Assembly (NCBI GenBank): GCA_049999765.1
Contig: JBNGIQ010008471.1
Span: 1-31,446 of the forward strand
Source: Phaeoceros laevis
Taxonomy: Eukaryota > Anthocerotophyta > Anthocerotopsida > Notothyladales
DNA length: 31,446 bases
Direction: 5' to 3'
The position numbers were made by a program, and so were the translations under genes. Below the pieces are notes generated by a model. The model was not told the origin of the DNA. It saw nothing but the letters and a program-made list of their open reading frames with translations, and made no database searches. How positions within the stretch are numbered: the stretch's first letter is position 1; each line of letters begins with the position of its first letter. Positions 8,466 to 18,153 of this stretch are shown here, piece by piece.

Positions 8466-11400
8466 GACATACATACAGTTTTACGAAAACTGGATGAAAT
8501 GAAATGCCTACATTGCCCCGGAAGGGGACTTGACCGTCGTGATGGTTCTGGTGGCTTGGCATGCCATAAAATCGTGATGTATGACTTTTCAGTTCTGGGT
8601 AACTGATGAGATAGCAATCGTTTTGAGCTGTGACCCCCCGCAGAATTTTTGAGCATCATGGCAGTAAATGGAGAGACGACCAGCTACGAAGACTTGACAA
8701 GAACAATAATAATGCTGTTGATCCCTTACAGATGCATCCTCCGTCGTTCAGGCATGGTTTCTCACCAAAAACTTGCTTCGTGAGGCAACAGAGCCCAGAT
8801 CTGTTCAGAAATATGTTTGTGTACTTGACCAAAACAGAGTTTCACTCTTGTACTTGCTTTTTGGCAATTGATGTTAACATTTTACATTATGTATGCAGGT
8901 GTTACCATCAGGCCATAGCTACAAGTCATCATTCAAAAGCAAAAAAAAAGACAATTTCTATGAAGCATTGGCAGCTAACGGGTTGGGGGCACCAGCCCGT
9001 CCCGAAAAACCACCTCACAGGCCAGGCAGACCCCTACAGGGTGAGTGCAGGGCTCCCCTCCCCCCTCATCAGTTCCAAAAGAGGATCCTTTCCTAGATTT
9101 CTAGCAGCTTTTGGTAGATCTAGGTTCTGCAAGGCCTCATGCTCACTGTTAGAACTTTGAACCTCAATTACCATGCAGCATAACAGATTCAGATCATGAC
9201 ATTTACTAACACACAGCTTGTTTGTGCAAGACTACAATCAACAACATCAACAACATCAACAATTGACATCACTATGTGCGAACAGAGATGGCAACAACCA
9301 GGACAGCACAAAAAAGCATCATATCATTTTATGAAGTGGCGAAAAAAACTTGTGGCTGTGTCTGACTCATGGTGAGAGCTGTAGGATGTCCTCCTTCACT
9401 GCTGTTGGTTTCAGCTGGGTGCCTGATGGTTATCCTTCTGCCTGTGACCAGGTCAAATGCCTTAGTGGTCACAGATTGTAGAAAAAAGTGTGGTTGCTGC
9501 TGTGTTGGGACAAGTCCCATGCAGCAAAACACTTCCAAAGGCCACAGAGAGCTGTATAACTTGGGACTGAGCAAAGCCGGTAACCAAAAGCTAGCAGGCA
9601 GCCAGTGGCTCAGAGGGAGGAGCAGCTGCAGATGACAAGAGAGCAGGAGGCTTCCAGTGCTTGCCTAGGTTGTGCACAAGCACTGTGAGACCATGAGGAA
9701 TTTGTGAGGCCAGAGCTCAAGGGAGTGCAGCAGACAATGTTAGAAAACAAGCCCAGCAAGGGGTCTAAATAGTATGTGCTAAGAGTAGTGAGAAGGAAAG
9801 GGAACAAGAGTGAACGAAATAATTGAGCCAGTCATCAATACCTTCTAGCTGTATAACCTTGGCGGGAGTTTGCAAATCGTGTAGGATCATTTTTGGCTTT
9901 GCCTGTCAGCTTCCTAGCCCAAAAATGGCAAACTGGTGTCACTGCTGGCAGCCCACATGGCAAGTTTATGCACTGGGCCAGATCTTCCTTGGCCATTCCA
10001 TGTTGGCCAGCTGTTTTGCCGGGGCTAGTGAGCCGCCGAGGCTTCAATGCCCTCCCAAAAACAGTTGCCACAGTCAGTACTTAGGCGGCAGCAACCAGAA
10101 AAATAATGCAGCTTGAAAAATGTGCCGGGTAACACTTGAGAGGTCAGCATTGCTGGCGCAAGCATGGCCACATCGTTCCAGCATGTTTTCAGCAAAAGAT
10201 CCAGAGTAGAATGTAAGGCCATATGTTGTGTAGGCTAAAAAAGCAAGAGGACTGCATCAATCAGCAGAGCTCGTCAGCAGAGTACCTTGACGGTAGCGCA
10301 AACCCTGAATCCCGTTTTTTCGAAGTACTTGTTAAAGAAAATTCCAAAACCCGATCTTCTGCAGTTTCTTTTAAAGAAACGTTTACTATAAGCTGTAGGA
10401 TAAATATAGACCCTTACCCTTCTTGCTCTTCCATCGTATGTTCTCCCATATGCTTACTGTAGCATCAAGATTGTCCAGAGAGAGCTGCATTGTGGCATTC
10501 AGCAAATTTAATATGTCAATGCCTGCAAAACTCTATTGACGTATGTTCTACACACAAATTAGCAACACACAGACACTCGACAAAGAACAGTGTGTTTGCG
10601 TTACATACGTACATACAGTAGACCCTTGACTTCTGACAAGGACAACTGCCTTTTGCCTTTGACAAGGACCTGCCTTCCCCAGGCATAAGGACTATGACCA
10701 GGACGAGGACAGGACGAGAGTGCTTGTAGCGCCCACATTGACATGCCTTGAGGTCACAGTTCTTTGATTCAGAGTCAGTCATGACTCAGACCAGTCATAT
10801 CATGAGTACCATAGTCATTTTCCTTGCACCGGGCAGTGCAGCTGTGATGCACCAGCGACCAGAAAAAGGCAATTCATGACCAGATTGTCTCCCGGCTATT
10901 TGCAGCACATTTCAGTTTTAGCCAATCTGGCTACTGTCCATGTGTTTGTGCCAGTCTGGCAGTTTGGTATTTTGGTGGCTCAGTCCGAGCTTTTTTTGGC
11001 CTGAGCCCTTTGGCAAGAAAAGCTAACGATCTGAATGTGATGCAACAGGGGACGACGTATATCTAGCCTACCACAAGGATGACTTGAAGAACGGTACACT
11101 GCTTTTTGGAATGAATGCCGATATTTCAGAACCTGAGCATTGTCATGACACAAACTCCAGACATAGACTATTGACACAGTGACTCTATGCTTCGATGTCT
11201 TTAGCAGGGCAACTGCGTAAAGACAATCTATACTTGCAGAAAAGACAAGGTAGAGATGTAAACCAACATTCCACCATTGTCTACCAAGGTCACGCTGGGT
11301 ACATGGGGGTGAGCCATGCCTTCCCCACTCCTCATCAGCACCAAGTGGGCTCATCGCGAGAGTTTCTGGAAGTGCCATTGGTGAACTCTCCCCAAACGTG

Positions 11401-11844
11401 ACCTGTTGCAAAAGGACCTATACATGTATCTTTTTTCGATGTGTTGGTAGACTGACTGCCTACCTACTTGTGCTATTGCCAGGACTTAGACCATTCACCA
11501 AACCATCCAAACATAAAAAACTGGGAGCAAAACATGAACTGAAAATTTCAGATACCACCTCCTGTGGTTGCTGGCTCATCTTAGTTGCTTGCACCGTCCT
11601 TCACAAAGAAAGTCTTGTATCCACTAGCAGTCCTCAAAACACTTGTGACAGTTTGTCAACTGGTCAATGAGACAATAGTCAATGAGGCAGTGGTCTGGGG
11701 AACAGCTGTTATACCGGCCAGCGTAGCCAGCAAAATGTTGATATGCTGAGAGCAGACAGGTGCAAAAAACAGGGTTTTAGAGGACAAAGGAGAGTCAATA
11801 GAACCTGAACGGGCAAATCAGTCCACTAGAAGTCTATTAGATAG
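8466..11844. other. Long stretch without recognisable genes
   Basis: Open frames here (the longest is 176 codons at 8630-9160, plus) lack any known motif and do not join through clear splice sites. Small features are a (CAACAT)-like run at 9235-9262 and a T-rich minus-strand motif TATTTAGA near 9765-9772. Bases about 9035-9110 and 11290-11370 are weakly alike, both containing gggtgag and cctcatcag in similar spacing. This is probably old transposon debris and intergenic DNA. Confidence 0.5.
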
Positions 11845-11929
11845 ACTGGTAGACTGAGTGACAGGAGGCTGGTAGACTGAGCAACTGGAGTCTGGTGGAC
11901 TGAGCGACAGGAGGATGGTAGAATGATTG
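11845..11929. repeat. 23-bp tandem repeat
   Basis: Three full units (11845-11867, 11868-11890, 11891-11913) have the pattern ctggtagactgagcgacaggag, followed by a degenerate fourth from 11914. The period is exactly 23 bases. Confidence 0.85.
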
Positions 11930-12768
11930 AATCGCAACTTAAGAAACTTGGCATGGAGCTGGGTTTTTGAGATCATGAGATCATAATATTGGGGCAGGTT
12001 CACAGAGTGAGCTCAGAATGGATATGAGAATGAGCAAGTCCTGGGACAGAGGAAGCACGAGGAAGGTAAACAGAGGAGAAGGAGGCTAAGCTCAGGCTGC
12101 GACCAAGGCAGATAGCAGCCGGAGAGCACAAGCTGAGACTGAGGTAGCAAGGGCAGGAGCAAATAGTGAGACTGAGGCCAAAGCAAAGGCGGGAGCGCCA
12201 GAAGTAAGGCAGAGGAAACACAAATTGCTTTCGAACCTGGGCTACTGCTGGTTTATATAGGCTGAGTATCAGGGTAGACAATGAATGCTTAGGGAGCCGA
12301 GTTTAGGATGGCGGGACTAGAAAATCTTAAACAAGTGCGCAAATGCCAGTCTGGCAGCAGAAAATTTATGAAGCCTGCTGTCCACCGTAGCGTGGCAGCT
12401 TCTTGCTCACTAGTTGTGCCGGAAAAAACTTGTATAATAAGCGGCAGAGCCGCCATCTAGTCCGGATTAGTTGGCATGGCCGTCAACCCTGTCCATGATA
12501 GCTGCAAAGTAACACGCGTCTGGTGCAACGTGAAACAGCATTAACACCAAAGTGGCTTGCACATCATATTTAGCGTATTTTATATTGCATGTGGTGCCTC
12601 GTACCTTGCGATACGCAAATCCGACGGGCTGTCACCAGTCAAGTGTGGTCAGCCATATTATGACTCCCGAAATATCTTGCTATCCACAAGGTAGATTCTG
12701 ATGCATAATTTGCACACAACAACAATATATCAAAATGATATCAAAAGACATCAAAATGACATAAAAAC
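11930..12768. other. Purine-rich non-coding stretch, possible minus-strand promoter
   Basis: Bases 12000-12240 are strongly purine-rich on the plus strand. On the minus strand CTATATAAAC (12251-12260) would be a good TATA box, reading into the pyrimidine-rich strand. No coding sequence or LTR end can be linked to it. The rest, 12261-12768, shows nothing recognisable. Confidence 0.35.
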
Positions 12769-12818
12769 CACACACATACATACTGCAAACGCAGTATGTG
12801 TGTGTGTGTGTGTGTGTA
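12769..12818. repeat. Hairpin fused to a (GT)n microsatellite
   Basis: Bases 12769-12786 and 12791-12808 form an 18-bp stem with one mismatch around the loop AAAC. The right arm is part of a GT dinucleotide run to about 12818. A CA run on the left pairs with the GT run on the right. Confidence 0.8.
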
Positions 12819-13190
12819 TATTTGAGGAGGTTACCGGTCCCATTTGTGACACTTGTGCTCCCTTTGTGACACTTCTACACTTGTGTACTTGTTGTTGCTT
12901 GTGATGCATTGGTCACAAAGTGTTGTTGTATGTATGTATATATATATTTGAGGAGGTTGTGGTCACAAGATCTCTATTTGTGACACTTGTGCTCTCTTTG
13001 TGACACTTGTGCACTTTTTGTGACACTTGTGATTTTTGGTGATGCTTGTGATATTTTGTGACGCTTGTGCGTTTTGTGACACTTGTGCATGTGTTATGAA
13101 CTTGTGACATGTGGGCATTCATGCTTGTGGCATGTTTGTCACTATTTTAGCACTTCGGTCACTTTTTGTGATACTTGTGTCGAGAGTTTG
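12817..13190. repeat. Minisatellite based on TTTGTGACACTTGTG
   Basis: Roughly 16-22-base units of the form ctttttgtgacacttgtgc recur from 12843 to about 13180, increasingly degenerate. The motif tatatttgaggaggtt occurs twice (about 12817 and 12942), so there is also a duplication of about 125 bases. Bases 12876-13000 contain copy 2 of the dispersed repeat seen at 8385-8465. Confidence 0.75.
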
Positions 13191-13203
13191 TGCTTAGGAC
13201 ATG

Positions 13204-13560
13204 TTAGTGACCCAAGTGTCGTTGCTTGTACATAGGCTCCTCATCAAAAGACATGCTATGCTCCGACTGGTCAAACACAGCAGGTTCTGGATCTTCGTCT
13301 TGGACGTCTGGCACATCCCCCTCAGAACTTACTGCTGGTGTGTCCTCCCCTTGATCAGGAGCTGCAGGCATGTCCTCGATCGCAGGCACCTTAAGCAGGG
13401 CAGCCTCATCAAAAACCACACTCCTGGCATATTCCACTCGGCGAGTAGCAGGATCAAACAACTTATAAGCTTTTATACCGTCAGTGTAACCAATAAACAC
13501 TCTCTTTACAGCCCTATCAGACAATTTCGCATGCTCCCTTCTTTTACATTTGGGACACAC
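13204..13560 (-). pseudogene. Copia integrase C-terminal fragment, reverse orientation
   Basis: The minus strand is open from 13560 to 13204 and reads the C-terminal end of a Copia integrase: F-I-G-Y-T-D-G, K-A-Y-K-L-F-D-P, Y-A-R-S-V-V-F-D-E, then an acidic linker. The match to the corresponding part of Copia B (F-V-G-Y-T-D-G, K-L-F-N-P, Y-A-R-S-V-I-F-D-E) is close. Nothing of reverse transcriptase follows; it runs straight into the minisatellite. On the other side it abuts the plus-strand gag of Copia B near 13558, so two fragments lie head to head. Confidence 0.85.
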
Positions 13561-14720
13561 GCAGAGGACATTTTATCAGTTTTGGAAGATGCTGAAAATG
13601 CAACAAGTGCAAATACACAATTTGTGTCAGGACAAGACCAAACTGTGCAGGTAGCTGCAAACTCAGGAGTGCCTGTCACCACATCAGATTGGTTGGCAGC
13701 CTCAGGAGGGCCAAGTGGGTCAGGAGGATCAGGAGGGCCAGGCGGACCTGGTGGACCTGGAGCCCCTGGCGGACCTAGAGGACCAAGACAACCTGCTGGT
13801 GGTGTAGGAATACCTGCAGCAGTCCCCATGGCTGGCTCATCTTCATACAGTTTTTCAGATTTCAAAGAAAAGGATCACTTTGACGGCGATAACTTTGATG
13901 TCTGATCTTTGAGGATGGAGATATCCCTCAAAAGCAAGGAGCTTTGGGATGTTGTGGCTGGAGTGCTAGTGATGCCAGCAGATCCAGCAACTGATCCTCA
14001 AGGAGTTGCTGCGTACAACAAGCAAACAATCAGGCCTTGAATGTCATACTTGGTGGCATATCTTCAGATTGGATGAAGAATATAGAAAGAAACCTTTCAG
14101 CAAAAGGATTGTGGGACTCGTTTGTGCTTCAATATTCGAAGGCAAATATGATCTCACAGGTGGCTGCTGATTTCAAACTGAGATCTCTGCGTATGCGTGA
14201 TGGAGATTCAGCAGAAAAGTACATTAGTACTTTTAGAGCAGCCATAAATATGCTTCATGCATCCGGAGACGTCATTTCAGATTTTCGTGCAGGAGCTATT
14301 TTTCTAAAATCTCTCTCTCCAGCTTTTCACTCTTTTGTATCTACTCAAAACCAAGTGGTAAGGGAGGTTGAGAGTAGAGTGAGAGGAACTGCAAACCCAC
14401 CTGTGGTAGACCTCAGCAAAATGTTTGGAGCCTTTTTGCAAGAGCAAGCTCAGATGGAGGGTCCTGGACACAGCAAAGGACGGGACAAAGCTTATTCCAC
14501 ACATGCTTTGACACCGAGAAAGGAAAATTTAAAAAGAAGTGGGGAGGAGACCTTACTCACCTAACAAACCTGCAGCTCCTAGAGTGTCGAAGAAGCAACC
14601 TGGAAACTGCAGGTGGTGTGGACTGCCCAACCATTGGGAGCGGGAGGTAGGAAAAAGGCTAATGGAGAGCCTAAAAAGGAGCCAACTGCTAGTTCGCATG
14701 TCACTACAAAGAAGTCACAA
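13561..14720 (+). pseudogene. Copia B gag with Gly/Pro-rich collagen-like segment, broken
   Basis: The reading starts at the junction and shows a Gly-Pro-rich run at about 13703-13802 built of G-G-P and G-P-x triplets, then the gag motif F-D-G-D-N-F-D-V near 13880. TGA at 13903-13905 stands where Copia gags have Trp. The frame continues with L-K-S-K-E-L-W, shifts near 14025, and goes on with K-G-L-W-D-S-F, M-R-D-G-D-S-A and F-V-S-T-Q-N. It shifts again near 14520. The zinc knuckle near 14608 keeps C-x2-C and His, but its last Cys is lost at a likely small deletion near 14648. The following basic linker resembles that of Copia A. Confidence 0.8.
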
Positions 14721-14769
14721 AAGGAGCACATGTCATCTTGATAGTATGCTTGGCGAGTTCAGCAGCGAG

Positions 14770-16406
14770 GCAACACTCTTGGTTTTTGGATTCTGGTGCC
14801 ACAGCGCATATCTACCATGACCGACAGTTATTTTCAGTATAGGAAGAGTCAGAATCTGGTCAATTCGTACTGTTGGGTGATGAGAGTGGACTGACTGGCT
14901 ATTAAAGGGCAGGGACCTGTACCAGTTCAGATGGCAGATGATAGCATTGTGGTGCTTAAAGATGTTCTTCATGTACCTGCCATGACGAAGCACCTCCTGT
15001 CAGTTAGACAATTGTGCAAAGAAGGCGTGCATACAGTGCATTTTAGTGACAATGACTGTGAGATTAGAAAGAAGCATTCTGACCATGTGGTGACAAGGGG
15101 CACTGAGCATAGTGAATTGTATAAGCTTGAAATTCATCCCACACATCCATCGAAGAAAACGGTGCATTTCTCCCATTCAGTTGATGCAGGTGCTGTTTCT
15201 TCATCACATGTTGATATTCCCCAAACATCAACTCATGGTAGTAAGGGCAGTCAAGCAAAATTATGGCATCTGCGCCTAGGGCATTCACATGTTCACCGGC
15301 TGTACACGATACCTACAAGCAGCCTGTACAAGGATGGGATAAAGGAGAAGCTGGCAGAGCTTCCTTTATGTGAAGCATGTGTCTTCACCAAACAACATGA
15401 ATTGCCTTTTAAGAACAAGGTTGCAGAATGAGCTAAGGAAGTTTTGGAGCTCGTACATGCTGACATCTGTGGGCCCATTTCTGGGAAGTCTTTCAGTGGT
15501 GCTGAATATTTCATCTTCTTTGTTGATGATCTTTTGAGGTGTACACACACATACATTCTTTGGAGGAAGTCTGATGTCTATGATGTGTTTCTGGAGTATC
15601 AAGCCCTAGTAGAGAGGCAAACAGGGAAGAAGTTAAAGAAGTTGCGTACAGATAATGGAGGGGAATTTACATCATCACAATTTACTTCTTACTGTACGCA
15701 ATCAGGCATTCAGCAGCAATTCACTGTTGTGTATACTTCCCAGCAGAATGGTGTTGTCGAGAGAAGTCATCGTAGCAAACAAGACACAGCTAGGAGTCTC
15801 CTTTATGCTGCTGGCCTACCCATTCAGTTTTGGGCTGAGGCCATTATGTGTGCTACCTATCTGCTGAACAGGTTGCCCACTTCAGCGGTTGACGGCATGA
15901 CGCCATTTGAAGCTTTCACAGGCAGAAAGCCTACTGTCTCACACCTCCGCACGTTTGGCTGCACCGCGTATGCTTTTCTGAACAAGAAGAAGCGACGCAA
16001 GTTTCAGTATTCATCTCAGAAAATGATTTTTGTTGGGTATACTGATGGACATAAAGCATACAAGCTGTTTAATCCTACGACTATGGAGGTTGTATATGCC
16101 CGCAGTGTTATTTTTGATGAGGACAAATTGCTTACCATGCTGGAGGCACGTACAGCAAGTACTAGTGTAGCTGAGCCTATGGGAGTTCGATCACGAAGTG
16201 AAGAGGAGGAGCTCCCTCCAGCTGATGATTTGTGGTGGGAAGACCATGTAGTCCACTTTGATCAATCTGAAGGGAGTGATGTTCTTCCACCCCCTGTGCC
16301 ATCTTTTGAGCCTGTGGGAGAACAGCCACCATCATCAGATGACGACGAAGGTGGATCTGAAGGCAGTGAACATCATCCTGAATGCAAGCAGCCAAACCAA
16401 CTGTGA
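14770..16406 (+). pseudogene. Copia B protease and integrase
   Basis: The protease motif W-F-L-D-S-G-A-T is intact at 14780-14803 but in a different frame from the rest. The main frame is open from 14931, with one TGA at 15429-15431, and continues to 16406. It contains the GAG-pre-integrase zinc motif (L-W-H-L-R-L-G-H near 15265, C-x2-C near 15372) and an integrase core with all three acidic residues: H-A-D-I-C-G-P near 15460, T-D-N-G-G-E-F near 15650 and V-V-E-R-S near 15755. F-V-G-Y-T-D-G follows near 16030, then an acidic tail. The last residues before the stop lie in a sequence that is duplicated about 310 bases downstream, so the 3' end is probably a rearrangement breakpoint. Confidence 0.88.
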
Positions 16407-16960
16407 ATGTGATGGATTGGGCTGCATATAACTAGGCATAGGGATTTTTTAGGAAGCTAGGAATCAACGGTGTCAGTCAAGGCCAGCCTAAAATGGGTTT
16501 GAAGACGAGACCAGTCAAGGCAAAAATGGGATCAAAACGAAACCAGTCAGAGCCAAAACGAGTTCACACATGGGACCAGTCCAAGCAAGTCCGTTCATCT
16601 CGTCACTTTAGGGCCTTTCATTTTGTTACTTCGGCGTTCAAGTGGACAATCACAAACACAAATATTTTGAAGGCAGTAATCATTATCTTGAATGTAAGTA
16701 ACAGAACCAATCGTGAATGTACTGGAGATGGCTGCATATAACTAGGCACATGGATTTTTTATGATTCTAGTAATCAACGGTGCCAGACAAGGCCAACCCA
16801 AAAAGGGTTTGAAAACAGGACCAGTGAAGGCAAAAACGGGTTCAACACCAGACTTCGCAAAAACGGGTTCAATAGCAGACCAGGCAAATATGGGTTCAGC
16901 ACCAGAACAGTCAAGGCAAAAAATTGGGTTCACGCATGAGACTAGTGAAGGCAAGCCCGT
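16340..16960. repeat. About 310-bp duplication with 27-35-bp minisatellite units
   Basis: Bases about 16358-16530 and 16668-16840 are copies spaced about 312 bases; both contain ggctgcatataactaggca, then gatttttta, then aatcaacggtg. Each copy runs into a minisatellite with units like aaaaacgggttcaacaccag and ccagtcaaggc: about three units in the first, about five in the second (16790-16935). The copies end in similar cccgttcgtct and ccgttcatct sequences. Minus-strand open frames here are repeat translations. Confidence 0.8.
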
Positions 16961-17057
16961 TCGTCTTGTCTCCTCGGGGTTTATTTAATTGAGTCCCACA
17001 TATTTGGTCTGAGCCCTCGTGGACTCGAAGAACCTCAAACTTACAGAAAGGAAAGAC

Positions 17058-17169
17058 GAATGCGTGGACATGGGAGCTGATGGCTGGAGCTTCCTGTCCC
17101 ATAAATGCATAGAAGAATGCGTGGATATGGGAGCTGATGGCTGGAGCTTCCTGTCCCATAAATGCATAG
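17058..17169. repeat. 57-bp tandem duplication
   Basis: Two units (17058-17114 and 17115-17169) are nearly identical, differing at gtggacatgg versus gtggatatgg. The minus strand reads short repeated open frames. From 17170 to 17394 nothing recognisable is seen. Confidence 0.9.
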
Positions 17170-17394
17170 ATTGATAGACAGATAAATCGATCTCCTCCGA
17201 GTCTATCTATCTACGTATCTACCCAAGGGTTTTGGTAAAGCCAAAGCCAAAAATCAATCCCAAACCCTATAAGAAACGCCGAAGATAAGTTTCCGTAATG
17301 GACGCACGTTGGGAAGCGTATTATGGGAATAAGCATCTTCCATAAACACTGGTTTGAGCTATTATCGGCGGCGTCTCTGACAAACTTGCGGATC

Positions 17395-18100
17395 TAGTAG
17401 GGGGTCTCAAACATTGCCCGAGTGGGGTATTCCTACCGCCCGAATATGGTCAGTTTCGGAACCCGGCCGTCCCAGACTCAGGGTACCAAAGAGCGGATTC
17501 CCATGAGCCCGGTTCCGGTTCCAGAACCCGCGTGGCGACAAAAATTTGTAAGGGGTCACGGCTAAAATAAGCCTCATGTAGGGGCTTCCGCAAAACGTGT
17601 GCCAGGGCTTTTTTTAGTGAGGTCTACATCTTCCAGCTCCGGGATACGGCCAGCACCCCGTCATTTACCGGCCACACCGACTACTTCATCGTAAGTTTTG
17701 AACATGAAGTGCGTTCTCGAGATCGCGAGTTCGCGAAATCGAGTTTGCAATATCAAGGCACGGGCTATTGCCNNNNNNNNNNNNNNNNNNNNNNNNNNNN
17801 NNNNNNNNNNNNNNNNNNNNNNNNNNNNNNNNNNNNNNNNNNNNNNNNNNNNNNNNNNNNNNNNNNNNNNNNTGGGAATCCGCTCTGAGGTACCCCGAGT
17901 GAAGTTTGGGAACTTGGCCGAAGCCCGAGTCGAGTTTAAGTGTGAATTCAAAAACGCTTTAGGGTGTCAACGTTTTAGGGTTTGCGATGTCATGCGGATG
18001 CTATGGGGTTTTCAACCCTCGGGTAGCCGCTTCTATGAACTCGGCTTCTATACACGCCCGGATACCGTGAAACTCGGGCAATGTTTGAGACCCCCTAGTG
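17395..18100. mobile_element. Inverted-repeat DNA element with CACTA-like end, spanning the gap
   Basis: Bases 17395-17423 and the reverse complement of 18072-18100 match over 29 positions with two mismatches. The right end reads CACTAGGGGG from outside inwards, as in CACTA (En/Spm) elements; the left end reads TAGTAGGGGG. A second inverted match lies inside: 17474-17503 against 17873-17902, both with GGGTACC and AGAGCGGATTCCCA. No transposase is visible, so it would be a non-autonomous or foldback-like element. I see no clear 3-bp target duplication (left flank ...gatc, right flank tgcc...). The right end lies 53 bases from the uL22m stop codon. Confidence 0.6.
17773..17872. other. Assembly gap (100 N)
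   Basis: Exactly 100 N, the conventional size for a gap of unknown length. It falls inside the inverted-repeat element, next to one of its inner inverted repeats. Confidence 0.98.
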
Positions 18101-18153
18101 TGCCAACTTATGAGACTGCAAAACACAACCCCTCTCTAATGCCCGCCCACCGG

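Larger units (their letters stand above)
13561..16406 (+). mobile_element. Truncated Ty1/copia element (Copia B)
   Basis: It has gag, zinc knuckle, protease and integrase in Copia order and then stops; reverse transcriptase and RNase H are absent. No LTR, primer site or polypurine tract is recognisable. The left end meets the reversed integrase fragment and the right end runs into a duplicated minisatellite region. Several frameshifts and in-frame stops interrupt it, yet protease and integrase active-site residues are kept, so it is less worn at those sites than Copia A. Confidence 0.85.

Noticed and set aside
8630-9160. 176-codon plus-strand open frame
   Set aside because: No known motif, mixed low-complexity composition and no splice partners or homologous neighbour; most likely chance.
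12841-13190. CRISPR-like regular repeats
   Set aside because: Units are directly adjacent and degenerate, without unique spacers of even length, and the genome is a plant's. It is a minisatellite.
13506-13865. Minus-strand Gly/Pro-rich open frame
   Set aside because: Antisense shadow of the Gly-Pro-rich Copia B gag segment.
16742-16954. Minus-strand frame with repeated E-P-V-F-A motif
   Set aside because: It is only the translation of the 27-35-bp minisatellite.
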